Part shown: piece by piece, positions 16,876-25,314 of the stretch
How the letters are laid out: every line of letters starts with the position of its first letter
Position numbering within the stretch: position 1 is the first letter of the stretch
NCBI GenBank assembly: GCA_963827595.1
Contig: CAWHBT010000002.1
Span: 172,495 to 236,494 of the forward strand
Direction: 5' to 3'
From: DATEDA01 sp963827595
GTDB taxonomy: Bacteria; Pseudomonadota; Gammaproteobacteria; Burkholderiales; SG8-39
DNA length: 64,000 nt
Notes under the pieces: model-generated
Seen by the model: only the letters and a program-made list of their open reading frames with translations
Database searches by the model: none
Told to the model about the DNA's origin: nothing
Made by a program: the position numbers and the translations under genes

Positions 16876-18174
16876 CTACTGGTACAGCTGCCGGAGACGA
16901 CGCCGTGCCGTCGCCGCCTCGCCGCCGTTGATCCGCGGTGCGCGCTGCAACGGCGCGGCAGGTTCCGGACCCGACTCCGGCTCTGGCCGTGATTCCGCCC
17001 CGCCCGGCCGCGCGCCCGGGAGCAACGGCTCGCCCCCCGAGTCCGTGTAGAGGACGGGGGTGCCCCACTCGAGGGACTTGGCCCCCTTGATGAGCAAGCG
17101 GGTGCGCGTCAGCGCCTCCTCGACCGGCGCGTTCGCGGCGAGGCTCTCGTAGAAGTTCGCGGCGAAACTGGACGCCGCGGTGTCGCTGATCGGGAACTGC
17201 ATCGCCACGACGGACGCAATACCCGATTTGACCAGCGTCGCCGCCGGGCTCGTGAAGCTCGTCCGACCCTCCCGGGCCCCGTCGCAGCAGTTGAGCACGA
17301 CCAGCCGCGGCAGACGACCGTCCGGACCCTGCAGGTAGTCCTTGAGCTCGCTCGCCGGAACCTCCCTCGGGCCGCCGGTCTCGTCGGCCAGGACGATGAA
17401 ACCCTCCTTCGTGCCGCCTTGCCCGTCATCTCCTCCGCTCGCGCCGCCATGCCCGATGAAGTGAAAGACGTCCCAGCGGCGCTCGCCCATGACCTTCACC
17501 AGTTCCTCGACCGTCTCACCCGCCGTCCAGCGCAGGTGGACTTTCCCCTCGAGTCTCAGCTTCTTCAGGGCCTGCTCGATCAGGCCCCGCTCCTTCTCGG
17601 TGTTCAGCGGATTCCCGAGACCGTCGCCGGTGTAACCCGCGGGATTGGCGATCATCCCGAGGACGTTGAGCGGACCGTCGACGATCGAATCGCCGAACTC
17701 TCGACGGCGCGCCGGGAAGCGAATGATCGGCGTCCGGTACTGGAGGCCGACCCACTGGCTGTCGCGGCTGTTGTAGAGGTACTCCCAGGGCAGCTGCGCG
17801 AGCTCCGGCGCCTCGATCCGGAGCTTGACCCTGAGGCGGCGCTGATCGCCGCCGAGCTTCTTCAGGCTCTCCTTGTACGTGTCCGCGATCGGGCCCGCAT
17901 CGAGGAAGACGTCCTTGAAGAACGCCCCGCCGAACTCCCGGAACAGGGTCTCCTCGATCGAGAACCGGCCCCGGATCGCGGAGGCGGAGCGCAGCATCGC
18001 ATTCTCGAGCCGGAGACGAAGGTTGTCCGCCTCCTGGCGATTCGGAACGAGCGTGAGCCGCGTGAGCGACACGCGCTCCGACTGGCCCGCCGGCGAGGCC
18101 ATGACCTGCGCGGAGTAGCCTTGGCCCTCCGGCCAGATGTGAAGTTCGAAATCGAGCTGCTCGGCTTGCGGCAC
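16876..18174 (-). CDS. CHAT domain-containing (caspase-like) protease
   Basis: A 432-residue protein with a C-terminal CHAT domain from about residue 160. The catalytic His is His242 in VFHFIGHGG; the catalytic Cys is most likely Cys297 in VVLNCCDGA. The end reads EWGTPVLYTDSGG, as in other CHAT proteins. The first 150 residues form an N-terminal region with LDFELHIWPEGQGYS, a small beta domain probably for regulation. The GTG at 18174 is used because the upstream frame is low-complexity. It is the first gene of the operon ending at the SGNH hydrolase. CHAT proteases execute gasdermin cleavage or suicide responses in several bacterial immune systems. Confidence 0.9.
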   Translation of the reverse strand: MPQAEQLDFELHIWPEGQGYSAQVMASPAGQSERVSLTRLTLVPNRQEADNLRLRLENAMLRSASAIRGRFSIEETLFREFGGAFFKDVFLDAGPIADTYKESLKKLGGDQRRLRVKLRIEAPELAQLPWEYLYNSRDSQWVGLQYRTPIIRFPARRREFGDSIVDGPLNVLGMIANPAGYTGDGLGNPLNTEKERGLIEQALKKLRLEGKVHLRWTAGETVEELVKVMGERRWDVFHFIGHGGASGGDDGQGGTKEGFIVLADETGGPREVPASELKDYLQGPDGRLPRLVVLNCCDGAREGRTSFTSPAATLVKSGIASVVAMQFPISDTAASSFAANFYESLAANAPVEEALTRTRLLIKGAKSLEWGTPVLYTDSGGEPLLPGARPGGAESRPEPESGPEPAAPLQRAPRINGGEAATARRRLRQLYQ

Positions 18175-18538
18175 TGGTCGTCCTCGCGAAAACTGCAACG
18201 TGAAGGCGCCTGGCCAAGCACCGGATGGGTGCTTGTCACGCCGGGCGCTCTTCACCGGCGGGCGCAGCATGAGCCCGCGAAAAGGGCTTGCCAATTAGCC
18301 AGATGGCCGCATCGAACGGCCTAGGACCTCGCCCGAAGTCGCTGCGGCGTGAAGAACTTCACGGATGCCGGCTCCAAAGCCAGGCCCTGCAGCTCGCGGA
18401 GAGCGGCCTAGGACTTCAGGCCGATTCGTCCGGCTGATTCACTCGCAACGGCGCGCGCCTAAGCTACGCGAGCGCCTATGAGCGCGGGCCGCGCGGCGCG
18501 AGTCCGCCGGTAAGGATCGAGAGATGCGAGGTGAATAC
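18175..18538. promoter_or_regulatory. Divergent control region between CHAT operon and subtilisin gene
   Basis: This 364-base non-coding stretch separates two divergent transcription units. It holds two direct copies of CGGCCTAGGAC (18317-18327 and 18404-18414), each centred on the palindrome CCTAGG. Between them lies a perfect inverted repeat CGTGAAGAACTTCACG (18348-18363, 7-base arms). These look like binding sites for a regulator. No consensus sigma70 promoter was evident, and no regulator gene is adjacent. Confidence 0.45.
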
Positions 18539-19729
18539 ATGAAGTCCTACGTCGTACTGCGTGATCTTGGGCAGCCATTCCGCCGCGGCGAATTCCGCAG
18601 CGGGAATCCGTTCGAGGCGAGGGGTGCGTCGACTGCGCCGTCGGGCCCGCCGCAACCCAGAGTGGACACCGCGAGGCTCACGCCGAACGAAGTGCGCGAG
18701 CTCGCCCGGGATCCCGACGTCCAGGCCGTTGCGCCGGTGATTCCGACCCAGCTCATCCGGCCGCTTGAGGTCGACGCCACGGCGGCGGCGCAGCAGGCGT
18801 GGGGGATCGCGGCAGTCGGAGCGGCCGAATCGACGTACAGCGGGTCGGGGGTCGTCGTGGCCGTTCTCGACACGGGCATCGACCACGGCCACCCCGCGTT
18901 CGCCGGCGTGACGCTCGTCGAGCGCGACTTCACCGGCGGCGGCGACGGCGACCGTCAGGGTCACGGGACCCACTGCGCCGGAACGATCTTCGGCCGGGAT
19001 GTCGCAGGCGCGCGCATCGGGGTCGCCCGCGGCGTGCAGAAGGCGCTCATCGGCAAGGTGCTCGACGACGGCGGCGGCGGTGACTCCCGGATGATCTTCC
19101 AGGGGCTTCAATGGGCCCTCGAACAGGGCGCGGACGTCATCTCGATGTCCCTGGGATTCGATTTTCCGAGCGCGGTGCGCAGGATGGTCGAGCAGGGCTG
19201 GCCGGCCGACCTCGCGACCTCGGTCGCGCTCGAGGGCTATCGGGGCAACCTGCGGATGTTTGACGCGATCATGAGCATGGCCCGCGCGCAAATGGCGTTC
19301 AACACCGGCGCGGTGATCGTGGCGGCAGCCGGAAACGAAAGCCGGCGTGACCAGCGCGCGGACTACGAGATCGCCGTGTCGATCCCGGCGGCGGCCGAGG
19401 GCGTGGTCTCGGTCGGCGCGCTGGCCGAGGGCCAGGGCGGCTACAGCGTGGCCGCGTTCTCCAACACGCTCCCGCAGGTGTCCGCCCCGGGCGTCAACAT
19501 CCTGTCCGCGGCGCCGGGGGGCGGCGTCCGCGCGCTAAGCGGAACGAGCATGGCCTGCCCGCACGTCGCAGGCGTTGCTGCGCTCTGGTGGGAAGCGCTG
19601 CGCGCCACGCCGATTCGGGCCACCGCGACCGCAGTCGCCGCCAAGCTGCTGGCTTCGGCGCGCGCCGGCGTGTTCGCCCAGAACGTCGATGTCGCAGATC
19701 GCGGACTCGGGCTGATCACGGCCCCGTGA
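18539..19729 (+). CDS. S8 family (subtilisin-like) serine peptidase
   Basis: A 396-residue subtilase with the complete active site: Asp111 in VVVAVLDTGIDHGHP, His142 in GHGTHCAGT, the oxyanion Asn266 in VAAAGNES, and Ser337 in SGTSMACPHVAG. Residues 1-90 form an N-terminal prodomain-like region, but no signal peptide is seen, so cytosolic action is likely. The ATG at 18539 has GAGG about 10 bases upstream; an in-frame ATG five codons earlier is possible. It diverges from the CHAT operon, making three proteases of different clans within 6 kb. Confidence 0.93.
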   Translation: MKSYVVLRDLGQPFRRGEFRSGNPFEARGASTAPSGPPQPRVDTARLTPNEVRELARDPDVQAVAPVIPTQLIRPLEVDATAAAQQAWGIAAVGAAESTYSGSGVVVAVLDTGIDHGHPAFAGVTLVERDFTGGGDGDRQGHGTHCAGTIFGRDVAGARIGVARGVQKALIGKVLDDGGGGDSRMIFQGLQWALEQGADVISMSLGFDFPSAVRRMVEQGWPADLATSVALEGYRGNLRMFDAIMSMARAQMAFNTGAVIVAAAGNESRRDQRADYEIAVSIPAAAEGVVSVGALAEGQGGYSVAAFSNTLPQVSAPGVNILSAAPGGGVRALSGTSMACPHVAGVAALWWEALRATPIRATATAVAAKLLASARAGVFAQNVDVADRGLGLITAP

Positions 19730-19788
19730 CCAGACTCGCGAAGGCTGGCGCTTCGCATTACGACACGTTTTCCCAAGGAGGGTATGTC

Positions 19789-20091
19789 ATGAGACTCGAC
19801 AGACTGTGCAAGACCTTCATCGCTCCGTGCTTCTTCGCAGGCGCCATCCAGTTGCTACCGGCGCCGGCGCTGTCGCAGACCGCGGTTCAGCCGAACCTCT
19901 CCCGAACCGAGCTGTACCTCGCCCAATACCGGGAATGCCAGCAACGGGTCGGGCCCTTTCCGACCCAGACCACGGCCTGGCAAAGATGGCGCGACGCCCA
20001 GAGCCAGGGCTATTCGGTGAGCAACGGCGTCGTTCCCTGTTATCAGGGCGACACTAGGGGGTACTGCTTCTTCGCGTTCTACCGGTGCTAG
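19789..20091 (+). CDS. Small secreted cysteine-containing protein
   Basis: A 100-residue protein with a signal peptide that ends near PAPALSQ (about residue 30). The mature part is about 70 residues with cysteines in YRECQQRV, VVPCYQGD, GYCFF and the C-terminal YRC, enough for two disulphides. A strong AAGGAGG lies nine bases before the ATG. It follows the subtilisin gene by 59 bases. The last four bases overlap the end of the convergent small gene. I do not recognise it; a link to the protease as substrate or inhibitor is speculation. Confidence 0.65.
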   Translation: MRLDRLCKTFIAPCFFAGAIQLLPAPALSQTAVQPNLSRTELYLAQYRECQQRVGPFPTQTTAWQRWRDAQSQGYSVSNGVVPCYQGDTRGYCFFAFYRC

Positions 20092-20504
20092 TGGGCGCGC
20101 CCCGTCTGGGGTCGTCCTGAAACTGCGCTCAGGAACTCCTTGACCTGACGCTCGTCCGCCGGAAGCTCGAGCTCTCGTCCGTTCACGCTCACCACCACCG
20201 GTGCGGACGCGCTCGCCTGGCGCTCGTCCTCCCGCTTCCGCGACGCAAGGTCGCGGCGCTGCAGGATGGCATTCGACAACTGCAGCACCGCCGTGACCAG
20301 AGGCAACAATGCGACAATCCCCGGTCCGCAATCGACGATGAATTGGTAGGCCTCGGCGAGACCGAACTCTTCGGCCCCAGGCGCCTTGTTGTCGGCCCGG
20401 ACCTGGACACCCGGCCGCTCCAGGGCCTGGAGCTCGGCCTCCAGCTGGGCCCGGAGTTCCGCCGCCGCGACGGCGTGCGGGTTGAGGGACATCTGAATCT
20501 GCAT
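20088..20504 (-). CDS. Small protein resembling effector-associated constant component 1 (EACC1)
   Basis: A 138-residue protein. An N-terminal acidic helix (AAELRAQLEAELQAL) is followed by one hydrophobic segment at about residues 58-82, IVALLPLVTAVLQLSNAIL, a charged linker, and a C-terminal beta-hairpin VVVSVNGRELELPADERQVKEFLSAV. This order and length recall EACC1 proteins, small constant partners of variable effectors in bacterial conflict systems. The match is by eye and tentative. It is the last gene of the nuclease operon, starting one base after the NUC1-type gene ends. Confidence 0.5.
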   Translation of the reverse strand: MQIQMSLNPHAVAAAELRAQLEAELQALERPGVQVRADNKAPGAEEFGLAEAYQFIVDCGPGIVALLPLVTAVLQLSNAILQRRDLASRKREDERQASASAPVVVSVNGRELELPADERQVKEFLSAVSGRPQTGRAH

Positions 20505-20505
20505 G

Positions 20506-21471
20506 CTAGCCTCCCGTTCGCTCGATCGCGAGCGCCTCGTGGACGTGCCGGCCGCGCACGGTGTCGAACTGGTCGCGCCGCTTCAACCACGCGAGCGAGA
20601 CCAGGCCGTGAAGTGATTTCTCGATCGCCGACACGCGCTCCATGTGCCGCTTCCAGTCGGCCGGCACGGCGAACTCGATGGCGCTCAGATCCTGGGTCAG
20701 CGTGAAGCCGTACGCCTGCGGCCCGGAGTGGCCGTTGGCCACGACGATCTTCCAGTAGCGTCGCGGTATCCGGATCCGCGCCGGGCCGCGGTCGTCGCGG
20801 CCGTCGAAGACCGGATCGTCCGCCGCGAAGATCGGGCCGGCGAAGACGATCAGCTTCTCCGACTTGGACTCGCGCTGGACCAGCGTCTCGAGATCGCCCC
20901 AGTTGTCTTGCCCGCGCGCACCCTGGTTGAAGACGGACACCTGCGGCGAGCAGTTGGTCATGCGGTAGGTGTCGCCGTTCGCCTTTTGCATGTCCTTGAA
21001 GCTCGACCCCCAGCAGACGTCGTCGCGCCGCACCAGGTGGCCCTTGTCGAACGCGCCGCCGTCCTTGCTGTAGAAGACGTCCGGCAGCTGGTGGTCGTCC
21101 GCGATCCGCGGGTCGGGCACCCACTTCTCTGCCGTGCCGTCGGCAAGGCCGGTCAATTGCTTGCGCGTGGGCTTGCGGCCGTTCACCTTTCGCAGACCGA
21201 CACGCCAGTCGACGTTGCTCGCCGTGAACAAAGCCATCCTGCGCTGCTTGTGCATCACGATGGAGAACTTGTGGTACTTGAGCTCCACCGAATCGTCGTC
21301 GAGCCTGGCTGCGGCCCGCTTGCCCTTGGCCGTCAAGGTGGGCAGCGGCACGTGCTGGTCGTCGTCCAGCTCCAGAAAGTCGGCCTGGTAGCCCCGGCGC
21401 GAGGCCAGGTTGCCGACCATCACCGGGGCCTTCATCCCTTCGGGGACCAAGAGTTGGGGTTCGAATTGCAT
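20506..21471 (-). CDS. DNA/RNA non-specific endonuclease (NUC1 type)
   Basis: A 321-residue beta-beta-alpha-metal nuclease. The active-site motif appears as FDKGHLVRRDD (the usual DRGH with Lys in place of Arg), with the general-base His. TNCSPQ and FNQG supply the Mg2+-binding Asn, and DLETLV the conserved Glu. No signal peptide is present although many relatives are exported, so it would act inside the producing cell unless delivered otherwise. The first 90 residues are an extra N-terminal region with beta character. It lies 60 bases downstream of the EEP gene and directly upstream of the EACC1-like gene. Confidence 0.9.
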   Translation of the reverse strand: MQFEPQLLVPEGMKAPVMVGNLASRRGYQADFLELDDDQHVPLPTLTAKGKRAAARLDDDSVELKYHKFSIVMHKQRRMALFTASNVDWRVGLRKVNGRKPTRKQLTGLADGTAEKWVPDPRIADDHQLPDVFYSKDGGAFDKGHLVRRDDVCWGSSFKDMQKANGDTYRMTNCSPQVSVFNQGARGQDNWGDLETLVQRESKSEKLIVFAGPIFAADDPVFDGRDDRGPARIRIPRRYWKIVVANGHSGPQAYGFTLTQDLSAIEFAVPADWKRHMERVSAIEKSLHGLVSLAWLKRRDQFDTVRGRHVHEALAIERTGG

Positions 21472-21531
21472 GATTCACCTCTCTGACTGAAATCGATCCG
21501 ATCCGTCGTCTGCTCGATCGCGAGGCGGCCG

Positions 21532-22593
21532 CTACCGCAGCGCGAACCTCGCGCTCAGCGGCTTGTGGTCGCTCGGGCGCTCGTCGCGGCTCGCCCCCCG
21601 CTTCGTCACGTGCCGGTCGTACGCGGCGTGCTCGACTCGTCCGCTGTCCGTGACGAAGCGGACGTTCCCTCGTTCGTGGCAGGCCGGGCTGAAGATCATG
21701 TGATCGAGCAGGACCCGCTTGTTCCTGCCGCCCGCGTGCGGATCCTTGAACTCCGCCGTCCAGGCGTCCTGCTTCCGCTGCAGCTGCCGCCCGTTCAGCA
21801 CGTGGCGCATGAGCGCCAGCTCGTGATGGAAGGCCCCGCGCAGCTCGTGCACGGCGCTGTGAAGCAGGTAGCTCTCGTCGACGATGTCGCGCGTCACGCC
21901 GTCGTTCAGATCACCCATGACGATGACGCCCTGGGCCTTCTTCGAGTACAGGCGGTGGGCGATGTACTTGCGGATGACGTTCATCTCGATCGACAGCTTC
22001 TGTCGGGCGAGGATCGCGCTGATGACGGCGTTCCGGTCCTTCTTCTCCCATTGGCTCGGCTTGGTCAGCGCGGAAAGCTTCGATTTCGTGTGGACGACCA
22101 TGACGTCCGTCGTCTTTCCCTTGCGCTTGAGCCTGAGGATCACGGGCAGGCGCGTGAACCGTCCCTGCTGCGGATGCTTCACGTCGCCGAACTTGTAGAA
22201 CGTCCGCACCGCTCGCAACCGGTCGTACACCCTGTCGTTCCTGGGAAGCTGGGTGATCGTGACGCCGTGGTTCACGCGCTTGTGCACCAGGGCGTGGACG
22301 CTCTGCGGGCCGTCCTCCATGGAGTAGACCTTGTAGTCGTTGCCGAGCTTCTGCTCGACGAACTGCTGCATCTGCGACTTGAGCGGCGGCCCCTCGCAGA
22401 TGCCGAGGACGTCGGCATCCACGGCCTTGATCACGGCGGCGATGCGGTTCGCCACGCCCTGGGGGTCCTGCGGCTTTTCCCCGGCGCGCCCGGTGCGCTC
22501 GTTCGGCCCGGTCAGCAGCTCCGGCCGGTTCGGCTCGAACAGGTGCACCATCCACTCGACGTTGAACGTCGCCAGCTTGAGCTCTCGAGCCAC
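21532..22593 (-). CDS. Endonuclease/exonuclease/phosphatase (EEP) family protein
   Basis: A 353-residue EEP-fold hydrolase with the expected catalytic set: Asn in TFNVEW, Glu in LGICEGP, His in MVVHTKS, the Asp/Asn pair in VMGDLND, and Asp-His in PSDHKPL. Relatives are Mg2+-dependent nucleases or phosphodiesterases. No export signal is present. The start lies one base after the stop of the 597-residue unknown, indicating translational coupling. With the NUC1-type enzyme it gives the operon two unrelated nucleic-acid hydrolases. Confidence 0.88.
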   Translation of the reverse strand: MARELKLATFNVEWMVHLFEPNRPELLTGPNERTGRAGEKPQDPQGVANRIAAVIKAVDADVLGICEGPPLKSQMQQFVEQKLGNDYKVYSMEDGPQSVHALVHKRVNHGVTITQLPRNDRVYDRLRAVRTFYKFGDVKHPQQGRFTRLPVILRLKRKGKTTDVMVVHTKSKLSALTKPSQWEKKDRNAVISAILARQKLSIEMNVIRKYIAHRLYSKKAQGVIVMGDLNDGVTRDIVDESYLLHSAVHELRGAFHHELALMRHVLNGRQLQRKQDAWTAEFKDPHAGGRNKRVLLDHMIFSPACHERGNVRFVTDSGRVEHAAYDRHVTKRGASRDERPSDHKPLSARFALR

Positions 22594-22594
22594 G

Positions 22595-24388
22595 TCAGGT
22601 CCTCCCCGGCGCGACGCGCCGGCCGCGTCGTGACTCGCGAGCGTCCGCCAGGTCCTTCCAGTGCGCGCGCCAGCCGGCGGCGCACTCGGACGCGAGGCGC
22701 GTGCCGAGCGCCGCCACGCGCGCCGCGTTTCCTCCGTCGTGCGCCGTGAGCACGGCCTGCGCCAGGCGCCCGATCCGGCCGGCGGTCCCGTTGGCGAGCT
22801 TCGCCGCCAGGAAACCCGCTTCGAGGAGGATCTTGGTGCGCAGCACCGCCTCCTTCGACGGCTCCTTCACGCCCGCGAGCGCCGGATCGCGCCGGTAGCT
22901 CCCGGCCACGGGAATCGTCGTCGCCGCGGCGCTCGTGACGTAGATGCCGAAGACGCCGAGCCTGCCCATCTCGTACGCGTCCCGCAGCCCCATTCCCCCG
23001 GCCCACAGCACCTTGATCCCCAGCCGGCGCGCGAGGTGTTCCGCGTCCCTGACCTGGCTCGGCCCCAGAAACCCGCTCTCGTCCTGCGACGACTTCTTCA
23101 GCAGGCGCTTGCCGGTCGCCTTGTCGATGGTGTCGATCAGCACCACGCGCACGCCGTGGGCGGCGACGGTCTCGAGCCAGGACCCGAGGCCGCGCGACAG
23201 ATCGCGTCCGACGTCGACGCGGTCCTCGCGCAGCAGGCCCTGATCCACGAAGAACACCGGCGCGGCCGACCAGTCCGGCAGCCAGCTCTGGATCTGTTGG
23301 ACGACGTGATCGGTTTCGAGCCGCGTCAGGGGGAAGCAGCCGTACTTGCCGAGGCTCGCGCCGCAGCTCCGCGCCGTGGTCAACCCGACCCAGGTGCTGC
23401 GCGCGATGGTGTCCGTGTCGGGAAGATTGGCGGTGCGGACGCGAACCCGTTTCTTCGCCGCCGCGCGCAGGATCGGGCCGACGAGCCCGGGCGGAAAGTA
23501 GTCGAGCAGGCCGGCCAGGGACACGGCGCGATCGGCGTCCTTGCGCTTGACGCCATCGATGGCGACCACCCTCATGCCGGCGCTCGCCGCCAGGTCGATC
23601 GCGGCGATCGCTTCCTCCTTTCCGGGCGGGCCCAGCCTCGCCCAGACGGCGAGTCCGAGCTCCTGCCCCGGCGGAGCGGCCTTGCCGCCCTTCCCGGCGG
23701 CCTTTCCGGACGACACGTGCTTCACGAGCTTCCGCAGCGCGGCGCGCTTCCTGGGGGTCGTCATCCTCGCGTAGCGCGGGATGTCGACGAAGACGGTGAG
23801 CGGACGCGGGTGGTTGTCCGGGGTTTCGACGAACGGCTGGAACGCGGCCTCGATCTCCCGCTTGGCGGCGTCGATCGCTTCCTTGCTGTCGCGCTTGAGC
23901 ACGACCAGCGGCTCGCGACGATAGACGCGCGTGTTCACGCGCGTGCCGATGTTCGTGGTGATGAGGACACGGTCGACGCTCTCGAGCCAGACGTCCGCGT
24001 ACTCGTCGGGCCCCACGGCCACCTCGCCGATGCCGCCCAGCCGCTCGGCGTCCACCGCCACGCCGACCACGAGCGGTGTCGGCGGCACGGTCCTTGGCAG
24101 CGCGCGAACCTTCGGCGATTCGAATGCGGCCGCGCGGATCTGGCCGGCGGCGCTGCCCTCGTCGCTGACGCCGAGAAACGGCCCGTACCGCGCGTGGTCG
24201 TAGTCCTTCAGCGACGCGCTCGATCGGGCGGGACTTCCGCCGAGGTGCAGGAAAGCCCGCCGCGCGCGCGCCGTCAGCGTGGGCGTCGCCCCGCCGTTGA
24301 CCACCGCCGCGCGATAGTCGTCGAGCGCCTGCCGGCAGGCGTCCGCCAGCGCGCGGTCCTCGAGACCGTCGGCCGCCGCCCGGCTCAT
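22595..24388 (-). CDS. Uncharacterised 597-residue protein with a probable TIM-barrel half
   Basis: I do not recognise this protein. From about residue 100 it shows alternating strands and helices, such as PLVVGVAVDAERL, RPLTVFVDIPRYAR, MRVVAIDGVK, VRVVLIDTIDK and IKVLWAGGMGLRDAYEMGRLGVFGIYVTSA. The last resembles the phosphate-binding end of (beta-alpha)8 barrels. A lysine/glycine-rich linker sits near residues 225-240. The start overlaps the preceding gene's stop by four bases (ATGA), and the EEP gene starts one base after its stop. So it is co-translated with a nucleotide-enzyme-like protein and a nuclease. A role in making or sensing a nucleotide or sugar signal is only a guess. Confidence 0.7.
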   Translation of the reverse strand: MSRAAADGLEDRALADACRQALDDYRAAVVNGGATPTLTARARRAFLHLGGSPARSSASLKDYDHARYGPFLGVSDEGSAAGQIRAAAFESPKVRALPRTVPPTPLVVGVAVDAERLGGIGEVAVGPDEYADVWLESVDRVLITTNIGTRVNTRVYRREPLVVLKRDSKEAIDAAKREIEAAFQPFVETPDNHPRPLTVFVDIPRYARMTTPRKRAALRKLVKHVSSGKAAGKGGKAAPPGQELGLAVWARLGPPGKEEAIAAIDLAASAGMRVVAIDGVKRKDADRAVSLAGLLDYFPPGLVGPILRAAAKKRVRVRTANLPDTDTIARSTWVGLTTARSCGASLGKYGCFPLTRLETDHVVQQIQSWLPDWSAAPVFFVDQGLLREDRVDVGRDLSRGLGSWLETVAAHGVRVVLIDTIDKATGKRLLKKSSQDESGFLGPSQVRDAEHLARRLGIKVLWAGGMGLRDAYEMGRLGVFGIYVTSAAATTIPVAGSYRRDPALAGVKEPSKEAVLRTKILLEAGFLAAKLANGTAGRIGRLAQAVLTAHDGGNAARVAALGTRLASECAAGWRAHWKDLADARESRRGRRVAPGRT

Positions 24389-25296
24389 CGCCGCGTTCCG
24401 TTCTTCCTCGCCGGGGCCTTGCCTGCCGTCGCGCCGTACGGGGCCGCGACCTCCGCGCCACCGTGGCGGTGCTGCAGATCCCAGAGGAGCCAATCGTCGT
24501 TTCTTACGTAGGCGTCTCGTCTCGCGTCCCACTTTTGCGGCAGCTTGTGGGCAAGGCTGTCGAGGAACCCCAGGAGCGGCCGCTTCGGCTGCTGTCGCTT
24601 TTCGCGCGCGTCGAGCGGCCCATCGTCGGGCCAGCGGTACGTGCGCCGGAAGTCGTCGAACCCGAAGCCGTCGAAGAAGTTCTCGCCGCCGACGAGCGGC
24701 ATGTACCAGAGGCTCGGGATGCCTTTCGGGTTCGGCTTGATGGGGACCTGGTTCTCCAGGTCGCCCAGGAGCTTCAGCGCCCGGTCGTCCTGCTTCTCCG
24801 CGAGGTGGCGGCGCAGATCGTCGAGGGCCGGAAACTCGACCGGCGGGCTCACGAACAGCACCGGCTTCCGCTGCTGGCGGCAGAGCGCGATCTCGTGCGG
24901 CGTGCCGACGCTGTAGATGTTCGTCGGGCAGTACGCGATCGTGAAATCGCTCGTGTCGACCATGCGCAGGTCGATGTGGAGGGTCTCCCAGAACTTGCCG
25001 GTGAGCCTGGATCGCGTCTTCGCGCCCGCGCGGCCATCCTCGAACGTCCAGGCGTCGCGCGCCCTGGCGGTGTCGAGACCCTCGCGCCCGTACTCGTGCA
25101 GGCCGCGAACCGCGGGCTTCTGCCACGGATCGAACACGATGCACCCCTGCGCGCGCAGAAAAGCGCCGACGCGCGTTCTCCAGCCGTTCCTCATCTCGTC
25201 CTCTCGCGAGGCGACGAAGTCCATCGGTCCGGAGAGGTAGACGCGCGCGCCGTGGAGCAGGCTGCGCGCGGGCGATCGTCGACGCTCGTGCCGCAT
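24385..25296 (-). CDS. Nucleoside 2-deoxyribosyltransferase-like protein
   Basis: A 303-residue protein. Its N-terminal half has the family pattern: ARVYLSGPMDF (first strand and loop), GAFLRAQGCIVFDPW, DTSDFTIAYCPTNIYSVGTPHEIALCRQQRKPVLFVS. The last segment holds the conserved Glu equivalent to the catalytic residue. The C-terminal 110 residues are an extra, tryptophan-containing region. This fold is related to TIR and other NAD- or nucleotide-cleaving effectors of bacterial immunity. Whether it cleaves a nucleotide here is inferred. It is the second gene of the operon, 18 bases after the unknown first gene. Confidence 0.72.
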   Translation of the reverse strand: MRHERRRSPARSLLHGARVYLSGPMDFVASREDEMRNGWRTRVGAFLRAQGCIVFDPWQKPAVRGLHEYGREGLDTARARDAWTFEDGRAGAKTRSRLTGKFWETLHIDLRMVDTSDFTIAYCPTNIYSVGTPHEIALCRQQRKPVLFVSPPVEFPALDDLRRHLAEKQDDRALKLLGDLENQVPIKPNPKGIPSLWYMPLVGGENFFDGFGFDDFRRTYRWPDDGPLDAREKRQQPKRPLLGFLDSLAHKLPQKWDARRDAYVRNDDWLLWDLQHRHGGAEVAAPYGATAGKAPARKNGTRR

Positions 25297-25314
25297 TCGG
25301 CGCTCCCCGGGCCC

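Noticed and set aside
16876..18174. CHAT protein as part of a type III CRISPR or gasdermin system
   Set aside because: No repeat array, Cas gene or recognisable gasdermin-like gene is in the window.
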